From Vulcanimicrobiota bacterium (GTDB lineage Bacteria; Vulcanimicrobiota; Xenobia; Xenobiales; JADMJV01), in contig JAFKGI010000013.1 in NCBI GenBank assembly GCA_017307785.1, positions 1-64,000 of the forward strand: a stretch of 64,000 bases of DNA, in the 5' to 3' direction. This document shows positions 17,655-27,595 of this stretch, piece after piece. Position numbers and translations under genes: made by a program. Within the stretch, counting starts at the first letter, position 1. Each line of letters starts with the position of its first letter. The notes under the pieces were generated by a model. The model was not told the origin of the DNA. It saw only the letters and a program-made list of their open reading frames with translations, and ran no database searches.

Positions 17655-18752
17655 TTAACAACTGCCCAGGAGAGTTGTGCTCCCCGGGCTCAGTTCACCG
17701 ACCGGCCAGCCCGCGCGATCGTCGAGATGGCGGTAGCCGACCGGACTGTGGCCGGCACCGCCTGTGCCGAAGTTCGCCTTGAGCAGCAGGTCCGCGTCAA
17801 GATCGGCGTACTCAAAGGCATAGGCGGAAGCCAGGGCGGTGGCCGCGGCCACCGCTACGCACGACTCTCCCACCATGCCGCCCACCATCAAGTCGATGCC
17901 GTGGGCGCGTGCGATGGCCACGATGTCACGGGCCTCCAGCAGTCCTCCGCACTTCATGAGCTTGATGTTGAAGACGTCCACCGCTCCCATTTCAGCCAGA
18001 CGTCTGGCTTCCTGAGCACCGCGCAGCGACTCGTCGGCGCAGATAGGGGTCGAGCTCAGGCCGCGCAGGCGCTTGAGGCCTTCGAAGTCGGAACGGACTA
18101 CCGGCTGCTCGATCAATTGCAGGTCCAGGCTATCGGCCCGGGTCAGGAAACGCTTGGCCTGGAGGAAGGTCCAGCCTTCGTTGGCATCCACTCGCAAAGG
18201 GACTTCCGGACCGATGGCTCCCCGCACCGCTCGGCATCGATCCAGGTCCAGGTCGGGATCCTGTCCGATCTTGAGCTTGATGCAGGCAAAGTCTTGTTCC
18301 ACCAGGGCGCGTGCCTGCTCGGCGGCATCTTGAGGAGTCGTCAGGCCAATGCTGTAGTTGGTTTGCACAGGCCGATTCGACCCACCCATCCAGGCCCAGG
18401 CGGGCATGTTGTGGAGGCGGCAGACCAGGTCGATCAGGGCCAGGTCCAAGGCGCATCGAGCCGCCGGTTGGTTCACGGCCAGCCGATTGAGTTTGACCCG
18501 CAGGCTCTGCAGCGCGCGTGGATCTTCCCCCTGAAGGGCGGGCAGCAGCAGCTCGCTGAGAACGGCCTGACAGCCGGTCAAGGTTTCGCCGGTCAGATAA
18601 GGTAGAGGAACTCCCTCGCCCCAGCCGCTGAGCCCTTCGGATGTCTTGAGTTCGACCAGCAGGCCGTGGCATTCGTCCTGGGTGCCTGTGGCGATAGCAA
18701 AGGGCCGCTTGCACCGTACGGTGGTGCGATACAGATTCCAGCCTGTGATCAT
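17655..18752 (-). CDS. Dipeptide epimerase (enolase superfamily, MLE subgroup)
   Basis: A 365-aa barrel enzyme. The catalytic Lys pair is in CIKLKIG, metal ligands in [13 protein letters not shown] and ICADESL, and the second-half Lys in [10 protein letters not shown]; together these mark the L-Ala-D/L-Glu epimerase-like branch of the muconate lactonizing subgroup. Such enzymes recycle murein peptides or epimerise other dipeptides; specificity is not set by these motifs alone. The start at 18,752 follows GGAGGAG; the upstream Met at 18,806 is not supported. Divergent from ornithine carbamoyltransferase with an 85-base gap. Confidence 0.88.
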   Translation of the reverse strand: MITGWNLYRTTVRCKRPFAIATGTQDECHGLLVELKTSEGLSGWGEGVPLPYLTGETLTGCQAVLSELLLPALQGEDPRALQSLRVKLNRLAVNQPAARCALDLALIDLVCRLHNMPAWAWMGGSNRPVQTNYSIGLTTPQDAAEQARALVEQDFACIKLKIGQDPDLDLDRCRAVRGAIGPEVPLRVDANEGWTFLQAKRFLTRADSLDLQLIEQPVVRSDFEGLKRLRGLSSTPICADESLRGAQEARRLAEMGAVDVFNIKLMKCGGLLEARDIVAIARAHGIDLMVGGMVGESCVAVAAATALASAYAFEYADLDADLLLKANFGTGGAGHSPVGYRHLDDRAGWPVGELSPGSTTLLGSC

Positions 18753-18837
18753 GGGGTCTCCTCCAAAAGGAATCGTTTCCGCAAGTCGGAACAGCTTTCC
18801 CGTCATATTCGGGGCCAGGCCCCTTCAAGGAGGCTTC

Positions 18838-19842
18838 ATGCCCGTCAATCTTCGCAACCGCCATTTCCTAAAGCTGCTCGACTTTACCCCCAGCGAGATT
18901 CAATATCTTTTAGACCTATCGCATAGCCTCAAGACGGCCAAGCGCACGGGTACTGAACAGCAACGATTGCGCGGCAAGAACATCGCTCTGATCTTCGAGA
19001 AAGACTCGACGCGCACGCGCTGCGCCTTTGAGGTCGGCGCTTTCGACCAGGGAGCCTTGGTGACTTACCTGGGACCTTCCGGTAGCCACATCGGCGCCAA
19101 AGAAACGATGAAAGACACCGCCCGCGTGTTAGGCCGCATGTATGACGGCATCCAATACCGTGGGTTCGCTCAGGAGACGGTGGAGACGCTGGCCGAGTTT
19201 GCCGGTGTGCCCGTTTGGAACGGACTGACCGATGATTTTCATCCCACCCAGATCCTGGCCGACTTCATGACGATGCAAGAGCATTGCCGCAAGCCGCTCA
19301 GTCAGCAGAAGCTGGTGTACCTGGGGGATGCCAAGAACAATATGGGCAACTCTCTACTGGTGGGTTCCGCCAAAATGGGCGTAGACTTCCGAGTGGCCGC
19401 TCCCAAGGAATATTTCCCTGACGAGACCCTGGTGGCCCGGTGCCGCGAAATCGCTAAAGACACCGGCGCCAAAATCACGCTCAGTGAGGATGTGGCTGAA
19501 GCCGTCCAGGGCGCCGATTTCCTCTACACCGACGTCTGGGTCAGCATGGGCATGCCGGCCAGTTCCTGGGAAGAGCGCGTTAACGCCTTCCGCCCTTACC
19601 AGGTGAACCGCAAGGCGCTGGATTTGACCGGGAACCCCGAGGTCAAGTTCTTGCACTGTCTGCCTGCTTTCCACAATCAGGACACCAAGACGGGCAAGGA
19701 AGTCTGTCAGAAGTTCAACATGCCCGACGGACTGGAAGTCACCGAAGAAGTCTTCGAGTCTAAGCACAGCGTGGTCTTCGATGAAGCGGAGAACCGTCTC
19801 CACACCATCAAGGCTATTATGGTCGCGACGCTCGGCCAGTAA
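18838..19842 (+). CDS. argF: Ornithine carbamoyltransferase
   Basis: A 334-aa enzyme forming citrulline from ornithine and carbamoyl phosphate. It has the carbamoyl-phosphate motif STRTR, the DDFHPTQ loop and the ornithine motif HCLPAFH. The N-terminus [15 protein letters not shown] matches the ArgF/ArcB type. The start follows AAGGAGG by five bases; a longer reading from 18,646 overlaps the divergent gene. No arginine deiminase or carbamate kinase gene is near, so the anabolic role is the simpler reading. A small GGGGC-CAG-GCCCC hairpin lies just before the SD. The 3' end overlaps the convergent glycosyltransferase by 26 bases. Confidence 0.95.
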   Translation: MPVNLRNRHFLKLLDFTPSEIQYLLDLSHSLKTAKRTGTEQQRLRGKNIALIFEKDSTRTRCAFEVGAFDQGALVTYLGPSGSHIGAKETMKDTARVLGRMYDGIQYRGFAQETVETLAEFAGVPVWNGLTDDFHPTQILADFMTMQEHCRKPLSQQKLVYLGDAKNNMGNSLLVGSAKMGVDFRVAAPKEYFPDETLVARCREIAKDTGAKITLSEDVAEAVQGADFLYTDVWVSMGMPASSWEERVNAFRPYQVNRKALDLTGNPEVKFLHCLPAFHNQDTKTGKEVCQKFNMPDGLEVTEEVFESKHSVVFDEAENRLHTIKAIMVATLGQ

Positions 19843-20941
19843 GGCGCAAATAGAGCTCGAGGACTTTCTGGTCGGCGTCCACGGCCGAGTAGTCACGCCA
19901 GACCTTCTCCTTGCCGGCTGCGGCCAGGCGAGCGGCCAGGGCCGGGTCGTCCAGCAAACGTTGGACGGCCCTGGCCAGGCCGGCCGGGTCGTGGGCGGGG
20001 GCGAAGAGTCCCGTGACGCCGTCCTCGATGATATCCTGGGTGCCGCCCACCCGCGTCGACACGACCGGGCGACCCAGCGCCAGCGCCTCCAGCAGCACCA
20101 CGCCAAGCCCCTCGTAGTGGGAAGAGAGCACGAAGAGGTCCAGGGCGGCCATGGCGCTGACCAGGTCTTCGACCCATCCCAAGAAATGGGCGCGTTCCTG
20201 CAATCCCAGGTCGTCACGAAGTTGCTCGAGTTGCCCACGCAAATGGCCGGTGCCCATGACCACCAGATGGAGCCGGGGATTCTGGGGGGCCAGGCGTGCG
20301 AAGGCGCGCAGCAAGTCCTCATGTCCTTTGGCGGCCTCCAGGCGACCCGCCATTCCCATCACGATGGCGTCGGCGGGGAGGGTCCAGGGGATGACGCCCC
20401 CGCCTTGATAGTTTTGCAGCTGCAGTCCACCCGGGATCAGGCTCAGCTTTTCGGGACGACAGATGCGCTCCCGCAGGATCTGCTCGCGGTTGACGCGAGA
20501 GACGGTGATGAGGTGATCGCACCATCCGGCCGCCAGTTTCTCCATGGCCCAATAGAGGGTCTTTTTGAGACGTGAGCGGGTCGCGTTCTGAGGAAGTTCG
20601 TGAATGGTGTGCACGACCAGGGGAACGTCGCACAGGCGGGCCGCCAGACGGGCTGTAAATCCCGCCTTGGAAGTGTGGCTGTGCAAGAGGTCCGGCTTGT
20701 AGAGTCGGATGACCCGAATCATCTGCGCCAGCCCCCGCAAATCTTGGAAGGGTCGAATCTGGCGGGGGATTTTGACCTGAAACATGCGGTCCGTGTGTTC
20801 GGTAAGTTCGCTTTGGAACTGCTGGAAATCGCAGGCCAGGGCCACCTCATGTCCCTGGCGGCGTAAAAGATCGAAGGTGCTGCGCAGGAAGCAATGGGCG
20901 GTGAGGTCAATTGTGGTAACGTGAAGAGTCCTCAAGCCCAT
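19817..20941 (-). CDS. Glycosyltransferase, GT4 family
   Basis: A ~374-aa GT-B enzyme. The N-terminal domain includes [15 protein letters not shown] and [11 protein letters not shown]. The donor-binding domain has [16 protein letters not shown] and the EX7E-like motif [14 protein letters not shown], typical of retaining glycosyltransferases using nucleotide sugars for capsule, O-antigen or exopolysaccharide. The start is uncertain: the Met at 20,941 begins the conserved fold but has no clear SD; a longer reading to 21,097 overlaps the divergent gene. The acceptor cannot be deduced. Confidence 0.88.
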   Translation of the reverse strand: MGLRTLHVTTIDLTAHCFLRSTFDLLRRQGHEVALACDFQQFQSELTEHTDRMFQVKIPRQIRPFQDLRGLAQMIRVIRLYKPDLLHSHTSKAGFTARLAARLCDVPLVVHTIHELPQNATRSRLKKTLYWAMEKLAAGWCDHLITVSRVNREQILRERICRPEKLSLIPGGLQLQNYQGGGVIPWTLPADAIVMGMAGRLEAAKGHEDLLRAFARLAPQNPRLHLVVMGTGHLRGQLEQLRDDLGLQERAHFLGWVEDLVSAMAALDLFVLSSHYEGLGVVLLEALALGRPVVSTRVGGTQDIIEDGVTGLFAPAHDPAGLARAVQRLLDDPALAARLAAAGKEKVWRDYSAVDADQKVLELYLRLTGRASRP

Positions 20942-21008
20942 AGCGGCCTGTTCGGACTCCGGGCCTCGCGCCCCTTGAATCGAGAGAATAGAAGAGGTTT
21001 TGCATAAC

Positions 21009-21350
21009 GTGTCTGCCTGGTTTCGTATGCTGCTTTTCCTGGCGTTGATGACGCTGCCGGCGGTGGCGGGACGCGAACTGAACAATCGCTCCGGCACTTA
21101 CAACGGGGAATACAAGGCTTTGTCGATTATGATTCGCGAGCCTGACAAAGAAGAAGTGAAGAAAGAAAACGTTCGCGTCGTGCTTCGCGAGCGCTACGTC
21201 GACATCGTCTGGTCGGACGAGAAGATGGACCGCTGCCGTGTCGACTTCATGTACACCACCGGATATAAGACCGAGATTACCGCTCGGGCTGCCGAAGGCG
21301 AGACGCGTTACTTTATCGTGATTGACGGAACGATCGGACCTCCTCAGTAA
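21009..21350 (+). CDS. Small secreted hypothetical protein
   Basis: A 113-aa protein with a signal peptide (FRMLLFLALMTLPAVAG) and a mature part of ~90 residues rich in beta strands and charged residues (VRVVLRERYVDIVWSD, then VDFMYTTGYKTEI). No family recognised. The start is probably the GTG at 21,009; a TTG at 21,000 is also in frame, with AGAGG upstream of both. The 3' end overlaps the convergent membrane protein gene by 38 bases. Confidence 0.65.
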   Translation: MSAWFRMLLFLALMTLPAVAGRELNNRSGTYNGEYKALSIMIREPDKEEVKKENVRVVLRERYVDIVWSDEKMDRCRVDFMYTTGYKTEITARAAEGETRYFIVIDGTIGPPQ

Positions 21351-22710
21351 CCACCAGAGTCACCAGATCGTCCGAGTAGACCGGCCTCCAGCGCTTGTTC
21401 CCCTGAACCAGCCAGAGGCCGGCTTCTTTTTGTCGGGTGAAAAGTAAAGCGGCCTGCACGTCGTGGTCCCGGCAGTATTGATCGAAGCGAAGTCGGGCCG
21501 GTTCGGGGTTGTCGCCCTCCGATTGTGTGGGCAGCGCGGCCAGCAGATAGCTTTTGTAAGTTTCCCAGGGATAGACCTGGACGGCCCGGCCGTCGATACA
21601 GACCTGGAAGTCGCGCCACAGTAGATAACCGCCTAATCCATACGGGTGAAAAAGCTTGCGAGGCAATTCCGGGAGCTCGGCCAGAGCACTACAGGCCCGC
21701 TGCGGAAAATACTCTTGCTCGCGGCTCTGGGCAGGGTCGGCCAGCCAGAACGGCTTGAGGCCGCCCCAGAGTAGCAGAGCGGCGCAACAGGCCTGCCAGG
21801 CCTGGGCCGGGCCTTTCAGGTGCAGGCACCAGCGCGGCAAGGCCAGCAGGGCGAAGAGCGGGATGTGGCGCCAGCCGGTGAGACTGAAGCAGGCGAAGAG
21901 CAGCAGCACCAGGTCGCCTTTTTGCCAGCGGGGGCGCGCCGCCAGACCCCAGACCAACCAGCATGCCAGGTTGAACAGCAGGGGAGCGAACTTGTCGGGA
22001 CGGCGCCAGAGTGGAGCCCATTCGTTCAGATACAGTCCCCAGGGGCTACCCAGAAGGCGCAAAGGGTGGAGCAGCAGCCAGACGCCGGACGGGTTGCAGC
22101 ACGAGGCCAACAAAGCCAGCAGGGTCATCTTGACCAGGTGTACGCGCCGCTGCACCAGGCATTCCAACCCGAGCAGCAGCAAGCCGGAACTGACGCCCGC
22201 GTGCAGGTTGGCCCACAGGCAAAAAAGCACGAACACCGCCGCCGGGTGGAGGCGTTCGCGCAGTTGTAGCCAGCGCCACAGCAGAGCCAGGCCGAGGTAG
22301 GTAAAGAGGTAGGCGCGCACGTCGAAAAAGTTGGCGCCGTCGGCCGCAGCCAGCGTGATGGCCAGTGCCGGTGCTAACCAGCCGTACTGGCCATCGGATC
22401 GCAGTTGCCGCCCCGTGTCCAGCAACAGCCCCAGGGTGAGCGTGATGAGCAGGGCCTTGGCCAGGTGGAGACCTTCCAGGCCGGTCAGTCGATAGACTTG
22501 GAAGGCGATCCAGCCGGCCAGCCACTGGTCATTGTGCCAGGGCAGGCCCTGGGCGGTCCAGGAGAAGGGGTCGGTCGAAGGGATGGAGCCGGTCTGGCTG
22601 ATCAGGCGTCCGTCGGCCAGCAGCCACCACAGATCCGGCGAGGGAATCTGCTGATAGCAAGCGGCGAGACAGGCCCAAAGCAGGGTGAATCCGAGCAGCC
22701 ACCTCGACAT
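21313..22710 (-). CDS. Polytopic membrane protein, GT-C glycosyltransferase-like
   Basis: A 465-aa protein with ~9-10 membrane helices. Just after the first helix it has PSPDLWWLLADGR and SIPSTDPFSW, the Asp-containing first loop seen in dolichyl-phosphate-mannose transferase-like (PMT/ArnT-type) GT-C enzymes, where the Asp takes part in catalysis. The C-terminal ~100 residues are soluble. It probably transfers a sugar from a polyprenyl-phosphate donor on the periplasmic side, which would fit the adjacent GT4 gene, but family assignment is tentative. It starts 6 bases after the zinc-ribbon gene, so translation may be coupled. Confidence 0.62.
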   Translation of the reverse strand: MSRWLLGFTLLWACLAACYQQIPSPDLWWLLADGRLISQTGSIPSTDPFSWTAQGLPWHNDQWLAGWIAFQVYRLTGLEGLHLAKALLITLTLGLLLDTGRQLRSDGQYGWLAPALAITLAAADGANFFDVRAYLFTYLGLALLWRWLQLRERLHPAAVFVLFCLWANLHAGVSSGLLLLGLECLVQRRVHLVKMTLLALLASCCNPSGVWLLLHPLRLLGSPWGLYLNEWAPLWRRPDKFAPLLFNLACWLVWGLAARPRWQKGDLVLLLFACFSLTGWRHIPLFALLALPRWCLHLKGPAQAWQACCAALLLWGGLKPFWLADPAQSREQEYFPQRACSALAELPELPRKLFHPYGLGGYLLWRDFQVCIDGRAVQVYPWETYKSYLLAALPTQSEGDNPEPARLRFDQYCRDHDVQAALLFTRQKEAGLWLVQGNKRWRPVYSDDLVTLVVTEEVRSFRQSR

Positions 22711-22716
22711 TCCGAT

Positions 22717-22899
22717 TTAGCGAGGGCGGCGCTGCTGGTTGATTTTCTCCAGGATGGCCGCGCGCCCCGGATCCATCTGACGTAGGCAGTCCAGGCAGAT
22801 GGCCTCGAGCTCAGGGCCCTCATAGATCAGATCACTGCCCGCGCGAAGCTGCCCGCATTTGGTGCAATGATCGGGCTTTCCCAGGTTGGTGGGTAGCAT
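22717..22899 (-). CDS. Small zinc-ribbon protein
   Basis: A 60-aa protein with two CxxC knuckles, CTKC near residue 12 and CLDC near 35, and a basic C-terminus (KINQQRRPR). The arrangement suggests a single structural zinc site. Function unknown; small ribbons of this type bind nucleic acid or act as partners. It is followed after 6 bases by the GT-C-like membrane protein gene. Confidence 0.62.
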   Translation of the reverse strand: MLPTNLGKPDHCTKCGQLRAGSDLIYEGPELEAICLDCLRQMDPGRAAILEKINQQRRPR

Positions 22900-22965
22900 A
22901 GATTCTTGTCCAGCTTCCTTTCATGGAAAATTGACAATTGTTAGACAGAGTGGTATAAAACAACT

Positions 22966-23009
22966 AGTCGCCGCCAGTATGTCCCCCCGTCACTGGCGGC
23001 GACTTTTTG
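22966..23009 (+). terminator. Strong hairpin with T run
   Basis: A perfect 13-bp stem (AGTCGCCGCCAGT / ACTGGCGGCGACT) with a 13-base loop, followed on the plus strand by TTTTT. On the minus strand, where the M16 peptidase gene ends at 23,010, the stem is followed by AGTTGTTTTA, so it probably terminates that transcript. Confidence 0.8.
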
Positions 23010-25763
23010 TTATTTCTTGAAGTCGCCCGCTTTCACGATGGACATCTTGTCGATGAGGAAATAGCGGCGCATGGCGTCGGTGATCTGCTGATTGGTCACG
23101 GCCATCAACTTCTTCTCGAACTCAGCGTCCCAGGTGAAGCGGCGGTCGACGCGCTGGTAGCGAACCAGAGTGGAAGCCAGGCTGCCGTCGTTGGAGCGCG
23201 AGCCCTCGCGACGCTGAAGCAGCGAGCTTTTGGCGCTGGCCAGTTCGGCGTCGGTAAAGCCGTCTTTGACGGCCCGGGCCACCTCTTCGCGGATCGCCTT
23301 CTCTACCTTCGGGGTATTCTGCGGAGCGGAGATGGCGTAGACGCCGAAGCTGCCTACGTTATCGAGGGTTCCGGCCGAGAAGCTGCTGCCGATGCCGTAG
23401 CTCAAGCCCTCCTGCTGGCGTACGCGTGTGGCCAGACGAGAGTTGAGGAAGCCACCGCCGAGCATGAAGTTGCCCAGCGTGAGCGGCAGATAGTCCGGGT
23501 TGTCGTCGCGCATCACCATGTTCAAGCCGCCCACCAGAGTGGCGTTGGCCTTGTCCTTGACGGTCACGTCCTTATTGAGGGGCGGGACGTCGAAGTATTG
23601 TCCAGGTATGCGCTCGTAGGCCAGGGGGCTCTTCCAGCCGTCCAGCATTTCGTTGATCGTGCTTTCCACAGCGGCCCGGTCGAAATCACCCACCACCGCG
23701 ATTTCCCCATTGCTGGCACCGTAGACTTTGTCATAGTAGCCTTTGACTTGCTCGAGGGTGAGGGTCTTGGCCTGGGCGATCAGTTCCTCGGGAGTATCGG
23801 TGTAGCGCGGGTCACTGGCCGGGTAGGGGGCGAGATGCCGGCCCAGCTGGTTTTCGGCCAGCGTTTCCGGGTCGTTCTGCATCTGCTCGGCCGCGGCCAG
23901 AGTCTCTTCCTTCTCCTGTCCGAACTCCTTGGGGTCCCAGGCGGGCTGGCGCAGGACTTCGCCCACCAACTTCAGGGTCGGGATCAGGTTCTCTCGGGTG
24001 GATTCGATGCTGACCGTGCAGGTGGAGGCATCACTGGAAAGCGAGACTCGCGAGTGAAGTTTGTCGAAAGCATCGGCAATCTGCTCGCGGGTATGCTGCT
24101 TGGTGCCGCGCAACAGCATCGAGGCGACTGAGCCGGGCGCTAACCCGGTGTTGAGCGCGGTGGGGAGATTGGAGAAGCGCAGGGCCATGTTGAAATTGAC
24201 CGTGTTGCCACGAGTCTTTTTCTCGAAGGTGGCCAGCTTCATGCCGGAAGGCAGGACGCTTCGCTTGTCGCGGGCATCGCAGTTGGCGGGGGTGGGCACG
24301 AAGACTTCGCCCTGGGCCACCGGCGGCTTGCCTTTGTAGCTCTTGACCGCGGCGGCCGGGTCCGCCACCCAGGGAATTTCGGCGCGCACGGGCGCGTCGG
24401 TGGGCATGAATTTACCCAGAGTGCGGTTGGAGGACATGATGTAGGCTTTGGCCACCCGCTGCACGTCCTCGGGAGTCACCTTCTCCAGACGGTCGCGGTA
24501 GAGGAAGAAGAGTCGCCAGTCGCCCATGGCGGCCCATTCCGAAAGCTGCAGGGCCAGTCGGTCACTCTTGTTGAGGGTTTGTTCCACGGACTTGAGCAAG
24601 GTGGTCTTGGCTCGCTCCACCTCTTCGGCGGTCGGAGGGGTGTTGGGGAATTCTTCTACGGTCTTGACCAGCAAATCGGTGGCCTCGTCGATGTTGCCGT
24701 CTTTGCGCAGACTGCAAGAAAACAGTGCCATACCCGGTTCGCGCAGTTGATAGGCGCCGCCGCTTACGTCCACGGCTTTGCCGGTGGGCACCATGGCTTT
24801 ATAAATACGTCCCGAGGGAGTGTCGCCCAGCACTTCACACATGACCTCAACGGGGGCGAAGTCGGGGTGAGACCCCGGCGGCACGTGGTAACAGGTCAGG
24901 GCCGCTTTGATGTCGCCGACACGCCGCAAGGTTACGGTGCGTTCGCCGTCCTGGACGGGTTCTTCGGTGTAGGTGGGAATCAGCTTGCGTGCAGGCTTGG
25001 GAATGGGGGAAAAGTAGCGCTCGACCATGGCCAGCGTTTCCGCTTCGTTGATCTTGCCGGCCACGACCAGCACCGCGTTGTCGGGCTGGTAGTAGCGATG
25101 GTAGAAGGCCTGCAGGCGATCGATCGGAACCTTTTCGATGTCGGAGCGCGCTCCGATGGTGGGATTTCCGTAGTTATGCCAGAGGAAGGCCCGGGAGATC
25201 ACGCGTTCGCTGAGGATGCTGCCGGGGTCGTTCTCGCCGCTTTCAAACTCGTTGCGCACCACCGTCATCTCGCTGTCGAGGTCCTTGCGGGCGATGAAAG
25301 AGTTGACCATGCGGTCGGATTCCAGGGCCAGAGACCACTCGAGATTGGCTTTGGAGGCCTGGAAGGTTTCGTAGTAGTTGGTGCGGTCCAACCAGGTCGT
25401 GCCGTTGGGTCGCGCGCCGTGCTGGGTGAGTTCCTCGGGAATCTTGCGGTGCTTGCTGGAACCCTTGAACATCAGGTGCTCGAGCAAGTGGGCCATGCCG
25501 GTCTCGCCGTAGCCTTCGTGACGCGAGCCCACCAGGTAGGTGATGTTGGTGGTGATGGTGGCCGACGAGGGGTCGGGGAAGAGCAGTACGCGCAGGCCGT
25601 TGGGCAGCACATACTCGGTGATACCTTCCACCGAAGTAACTTTACGGGCCGCCGATTGCTTTTGAGCAACCGGGGGTTTGGCGACGGCCGGAGCGGCCAG
25701 GGCGCCGCCAAGAAGGGCCGTGATGGCCAGACACTTCATAGATGAGAGTAAATGTTCACGCAT
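23010..25763 (-). CDS. M16-family zinc metallopeptidase, two-domain, exported
   Basis: A 917-aa protein with an N-terminal signal peptide (CLAITALLGGALAAPAVA). The first half carries the inverted zinc motif HLLEH (H92, E95, H96) and the downstream Glu in RNEFESGEN (E172), so it is the active half. The second half is a homologous inactive lobe with the R/Y substrate-clamp region (LSYGIGSSFSAG). Such pitrilysin/insulinase-like enzymes degrade peptides in the periplasm. No clear SD is seen; a second in-frame Met at 25,739 is an alternative start. It lies 36 bases after the GspF-like gene on the same strand. Confidence 0.93.
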   Translation of the reverse strand: MREHLLSSMKCLAITALLGGALAAPAVAKPPVAQKQSAARKVTSVEGITEYVLPNGLRVLLFPDPSSATITTNITYLVGSRHEGYGETGMAHLLEHLMFKGSSKHRKIPEELTQHGARPNGTTWLDRTNYYETFQASKANLEWSLALESDRMVNSFIARKDLDSEMTVVRNEFESGENDPGSILSERVISRAFLWHNYGNPTIGARSDIEKVPIDRLQAFYHRYYQPDNAVLVVAGKINEAETLAMVERYFSPIPKPARKLIPTYTEEPVQDGERTVTLRRVGDIKAALTCYHVPPGSHPDFAPVEVMCEVLGDTPSGRIYKAMVPTGKAVDVSGGAYQLREPGMALFSCSLRKDGNIDEATDLLVKTVEEFPNTPPTAEEVERAKTTLLKSVEQTLNKSDRLALQLSEWAAMGDWRLFFLYRDRLEKVTPEDVQRVAKAYIMSSNRTLGKFMPTDAPVRAEIPWVADPAAAVKSYKGKPPVAQGEVFVPTPANCDARDKRSVLPSGMKLATFEKKTRGNTVNFNMALRFSNLPTALNTGLAPGSVASMLLRGTKQHTREQIADAFDKLHSRVSLSSDASTCTVSIESTRENLIPTLKLVGEVLRQPAWDPKEFGQEKEETLAAAEQMQNDPETLAENQLGRHLAPYPASDPRYTDTPEELIAQAKTLTLEQVKGYYDKVYGASNGEIAVVGDFDRAAVESTINEMLDGWKSPLAYERIPGQYFDVPPLNKDVTVKDKANATLVGGLNMVMRDDNPDYLPLTLGNFMLGGGFLNSRLATRVRQQEGLSYGIGSSFSAGTLDNVGSFGVYAISAPQNTPKVEKAIREEVARAVKDGFTDAELASAKSSLLQRREGSRSNDGSLASTLVRYQRVDRRFTWDAEFEKKLMAVTNQQITDAMRRYFLIDKMSIVKAGDFKK

Positions 25764-25799
25764 GGGGGCTGCGTTCGTCCCCCGGAAGCCGGCGGCCTT

Positions 25800-26777
25800 T
25801 TACATATCGAAGATCGGTGCGTAGGTCGCCATCATCAATTTGTAAACGCGGAAACCGACCAGACCGCCCACTCCTAGCAGCATAACCACCGGCAGGATGG
25901 TCATGATGAGATTGACCTTGGCGCGATACTCCATTTCCAGAAGCTCTGCGCCTTTGGCCAGCATCGGGCCCATCTGGCCGGTCTCTTCGCCGCTCTCGAC
26001 CAACGAGGTGACGGTGACGGGGAAAAGGTAGGCCAGACCCATCATCTGAGAAAGCTTGCCTTCGGGACCGACCCGTCCATAGCTGGTGTAGAGTCGGCTG
26101 CGCACCCAGCTGTTGCCACAGGCCCGGGCGGCCACCTGGAAAGCGTGATAGGGCAGGGTACCGGCCTCGATCAGGTGGGCCAGTGCCCGCGTGAAGCGAG
26201 TCAGGGCCAGCAGGCGCAGGACATTGCCCAATACCGGCACCAGGTTGAGAGTTGTGTCGATGAGGTAGCGGAAGCTTCCGGTGCTGGTGCCCAGGCGATA
26301 ACAAGTCCAGAGCACGCCCACTACGATGTAGATGGGAATGAGCAGGCCCAGCGTCATCTTCAAGTAGGGCCCGACGCCATCTTTGACCAGCACCACCAGA
26401 GAGGGCACAAACAGGGCTACGTGGGCCACCAGAAGGGGATAGAGCATCTTGGACTTCAGGCTCTGGACCAGCTGATGAGTTTGTTCGAGTTCACCGGCCA
26501 ACACGTTCAACTGGGTGTCCAGGGTGCCGGAAGTCTCGCCGGTAGCGATCATCGCCACCTCATATTCGCTGAAGAGAAACGGGTAGGCGGCCATGGCCTT
26601 GGAGAAGCTGTTGCCGGCCAGAATGCTCTGGGCAATCGCCTTGGCCTGGGGGAGCAAGCCGTTGCCGGCTACGGTAATAGCTCGATCCATCGGTAGCGCC
26701 GAGGTGATCATGGTGGCCAACTGGCGAAAGAAGACCGTCTTGTTGGTGAGCGGGAAGCCGCCGAAAAGCCCATTCAT
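25800..26777 (-). CDS. Type II secretion / type IV pilus inner membrane protein (GspF/PilC)
   Basis: A 325-aa protein with two T2SSF domains. The first begins FFRQLATMITSALPMDRAI and carries IATGETSGTLD; the second has FTRALAHLIEAGTLPYHAFQ and LVESGEETGQMG. Three membrane helices are visible (two central, one near the C-terminus). It forms the inner-membrane platform for pseudopilus or pilus extension, working with a GspE/PilB ATPase; the candidate ATPase here is at 38.1-40.2 kb. It is shorter than the usual ~400 aa because the N-terminal cytoplasmic part is reduced. The start at 26,777 is taken because homology begins there and GAGGAG lies upstream. Confidence 0.9.
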   Translation of the reverse strand: MNGLFGGFPLTNKTVFFRQLATMITSALPMDRAITVAGNGLLPQAKAIAQSILAGNSFSKAMAAYPFLFSEYEVAMIATGETSGTLDTQLNVLAGELEQTHQLVQSLKSKMLYPLLVAHVALFVPSLVVLVKDGVGPYLKMTLGLLIPIYIVVGVLWTCYRLGTSTGSFRYLIDTTLNLVPVLGNVLRLLALTRFTRALAHLIEAGTLPYHAFQVAARACGNSWVRSRLYTSYGRVGPEGKLSQMMGLAYLFPVTVTSLVESGEETGQMGPMLAKGAELLEMEYRAKVNLIMTILPVVMLLGVGGLVGFRVYKLMMATYAPIFDM

Positions 26778-26899
26778 TTGATCTACACAACTCCTCGAGC
26801 AAGCATATCGCTTACAGTATCGTCCGATATCCGCGCTGGATAAGCCGGTGGGAATTCCGATCCTGAGGCAAGAAATTCGCGCCGGGAGGTTGGCCACCT

Positions 26900-27595
26900 G
26901 TGAAAGTCATGCAAATGAACTGGTTAGACCTGTGTTTTCTACACTGGCCGGTGCGAGTGGCCGATCTGCGCCCTCTAATCCCTCAGGCTCTAGAAGTGGA
27001 CACCTACGACGGCTGGGCCTGGCTGGCGCTGGTTCCTTTTACGATGACCGGGGTCAAGCCGATGGGCTTTCCGGATATTCCGGGCATTTCAGCTTTTCCC
27101 GAGTTCAACGTGCGCACCTACGTGCGCGATCGAGCGGTCGGGGGAGTGTGGTTCTTCAGCCTGGACGCGGCCCATCCGCTGGCCGTGCGAGCCGCTCGGG
27201 CATTTTTTCATCTGCCTTACTTCGATGCTCGCTTCGAGCGTCGCTGGGAGAGCGGCTGGTGCCATTACTGGATGCGCCGCACCCATCGCGGCAGCCCGGG
27301 GGTTCACTTTTCGGGACGATTCCGGCCGATGGGGGAGGCGTTCCGTTCCCAACCGGGTTCGCTGGAGGAATTCCTGACCGAACGCTACTGGCTCTTTTCG
27401 CAGCATCCGGACGGGCGGGTTTTTCGGGCGCGCGTTTTTCACGAGCACTGGCCGCTGCAGCAGGCGGAAATCGAACTCGATGATTTCAGCATGGAAGCGC
27501 CGCTCGGGTTGCGCTTCACCGGTCCACCCGCCAGCAAGCTTTTTTCCGCCCGGCTGGAAACGGCCGCTCAGCTCTTGGAACCGGCCGAGGTCTGA
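26900..27595 (+). CDS. DUF2071 (YqjF-like) protein
   Basis: A 231-aa cytoplasmic protein with the family signature: LHWPVRVADLRPLIP near the N-terminus, WLALVPFTMTGVKP, FPEFNVRTYVRD and GVWFFSLDA, and FLTERYWLF. The biochemical role of the family is not known. It starts with GTG at 26,900 (ATG at 26,909 also possible). Divergent from gspF; the 3' end overlaps the convergent glycosidase by 28 bases. Confidence 0.88.
   Translation: MKVMQMNWLDLCFLHWPVRVADLRPLIPQALEVDTYDGWAWLALVPFTMTGVKPMGFPDIPGISAFPEFNVRTYVRDRAVGGVWFFSLDAAHPLAVRAARAFFHLPYFDARFERRWESGWCHYWMRRTHRGSPGVHFSGRFRPMGEAFRSQPGSLEEFLTERYWLFSQHPDGRVFRARVFHEHWPLQQAEIELDDFSMEAPLGLRFTGPPASKLFSARLETAAQLLEPAEV

Noticed and set aside
18800..18837. 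Riboswitch or attenuator before argF
   Set aside because: Only a 5-bp GGGGC/GCCCC stem with a 3-base loop is present; too small to call.
23007..25745. Two long plus-strand frames opposite the M16 peptidase
   Set aside because: Shadow frames; the opposite strand holds HLLEH and a full-length family match.
25756..26304. 182-aa minus-strand frame inside gspF
   Set aside because: Different frame of the GspF gene with no conserved motif.
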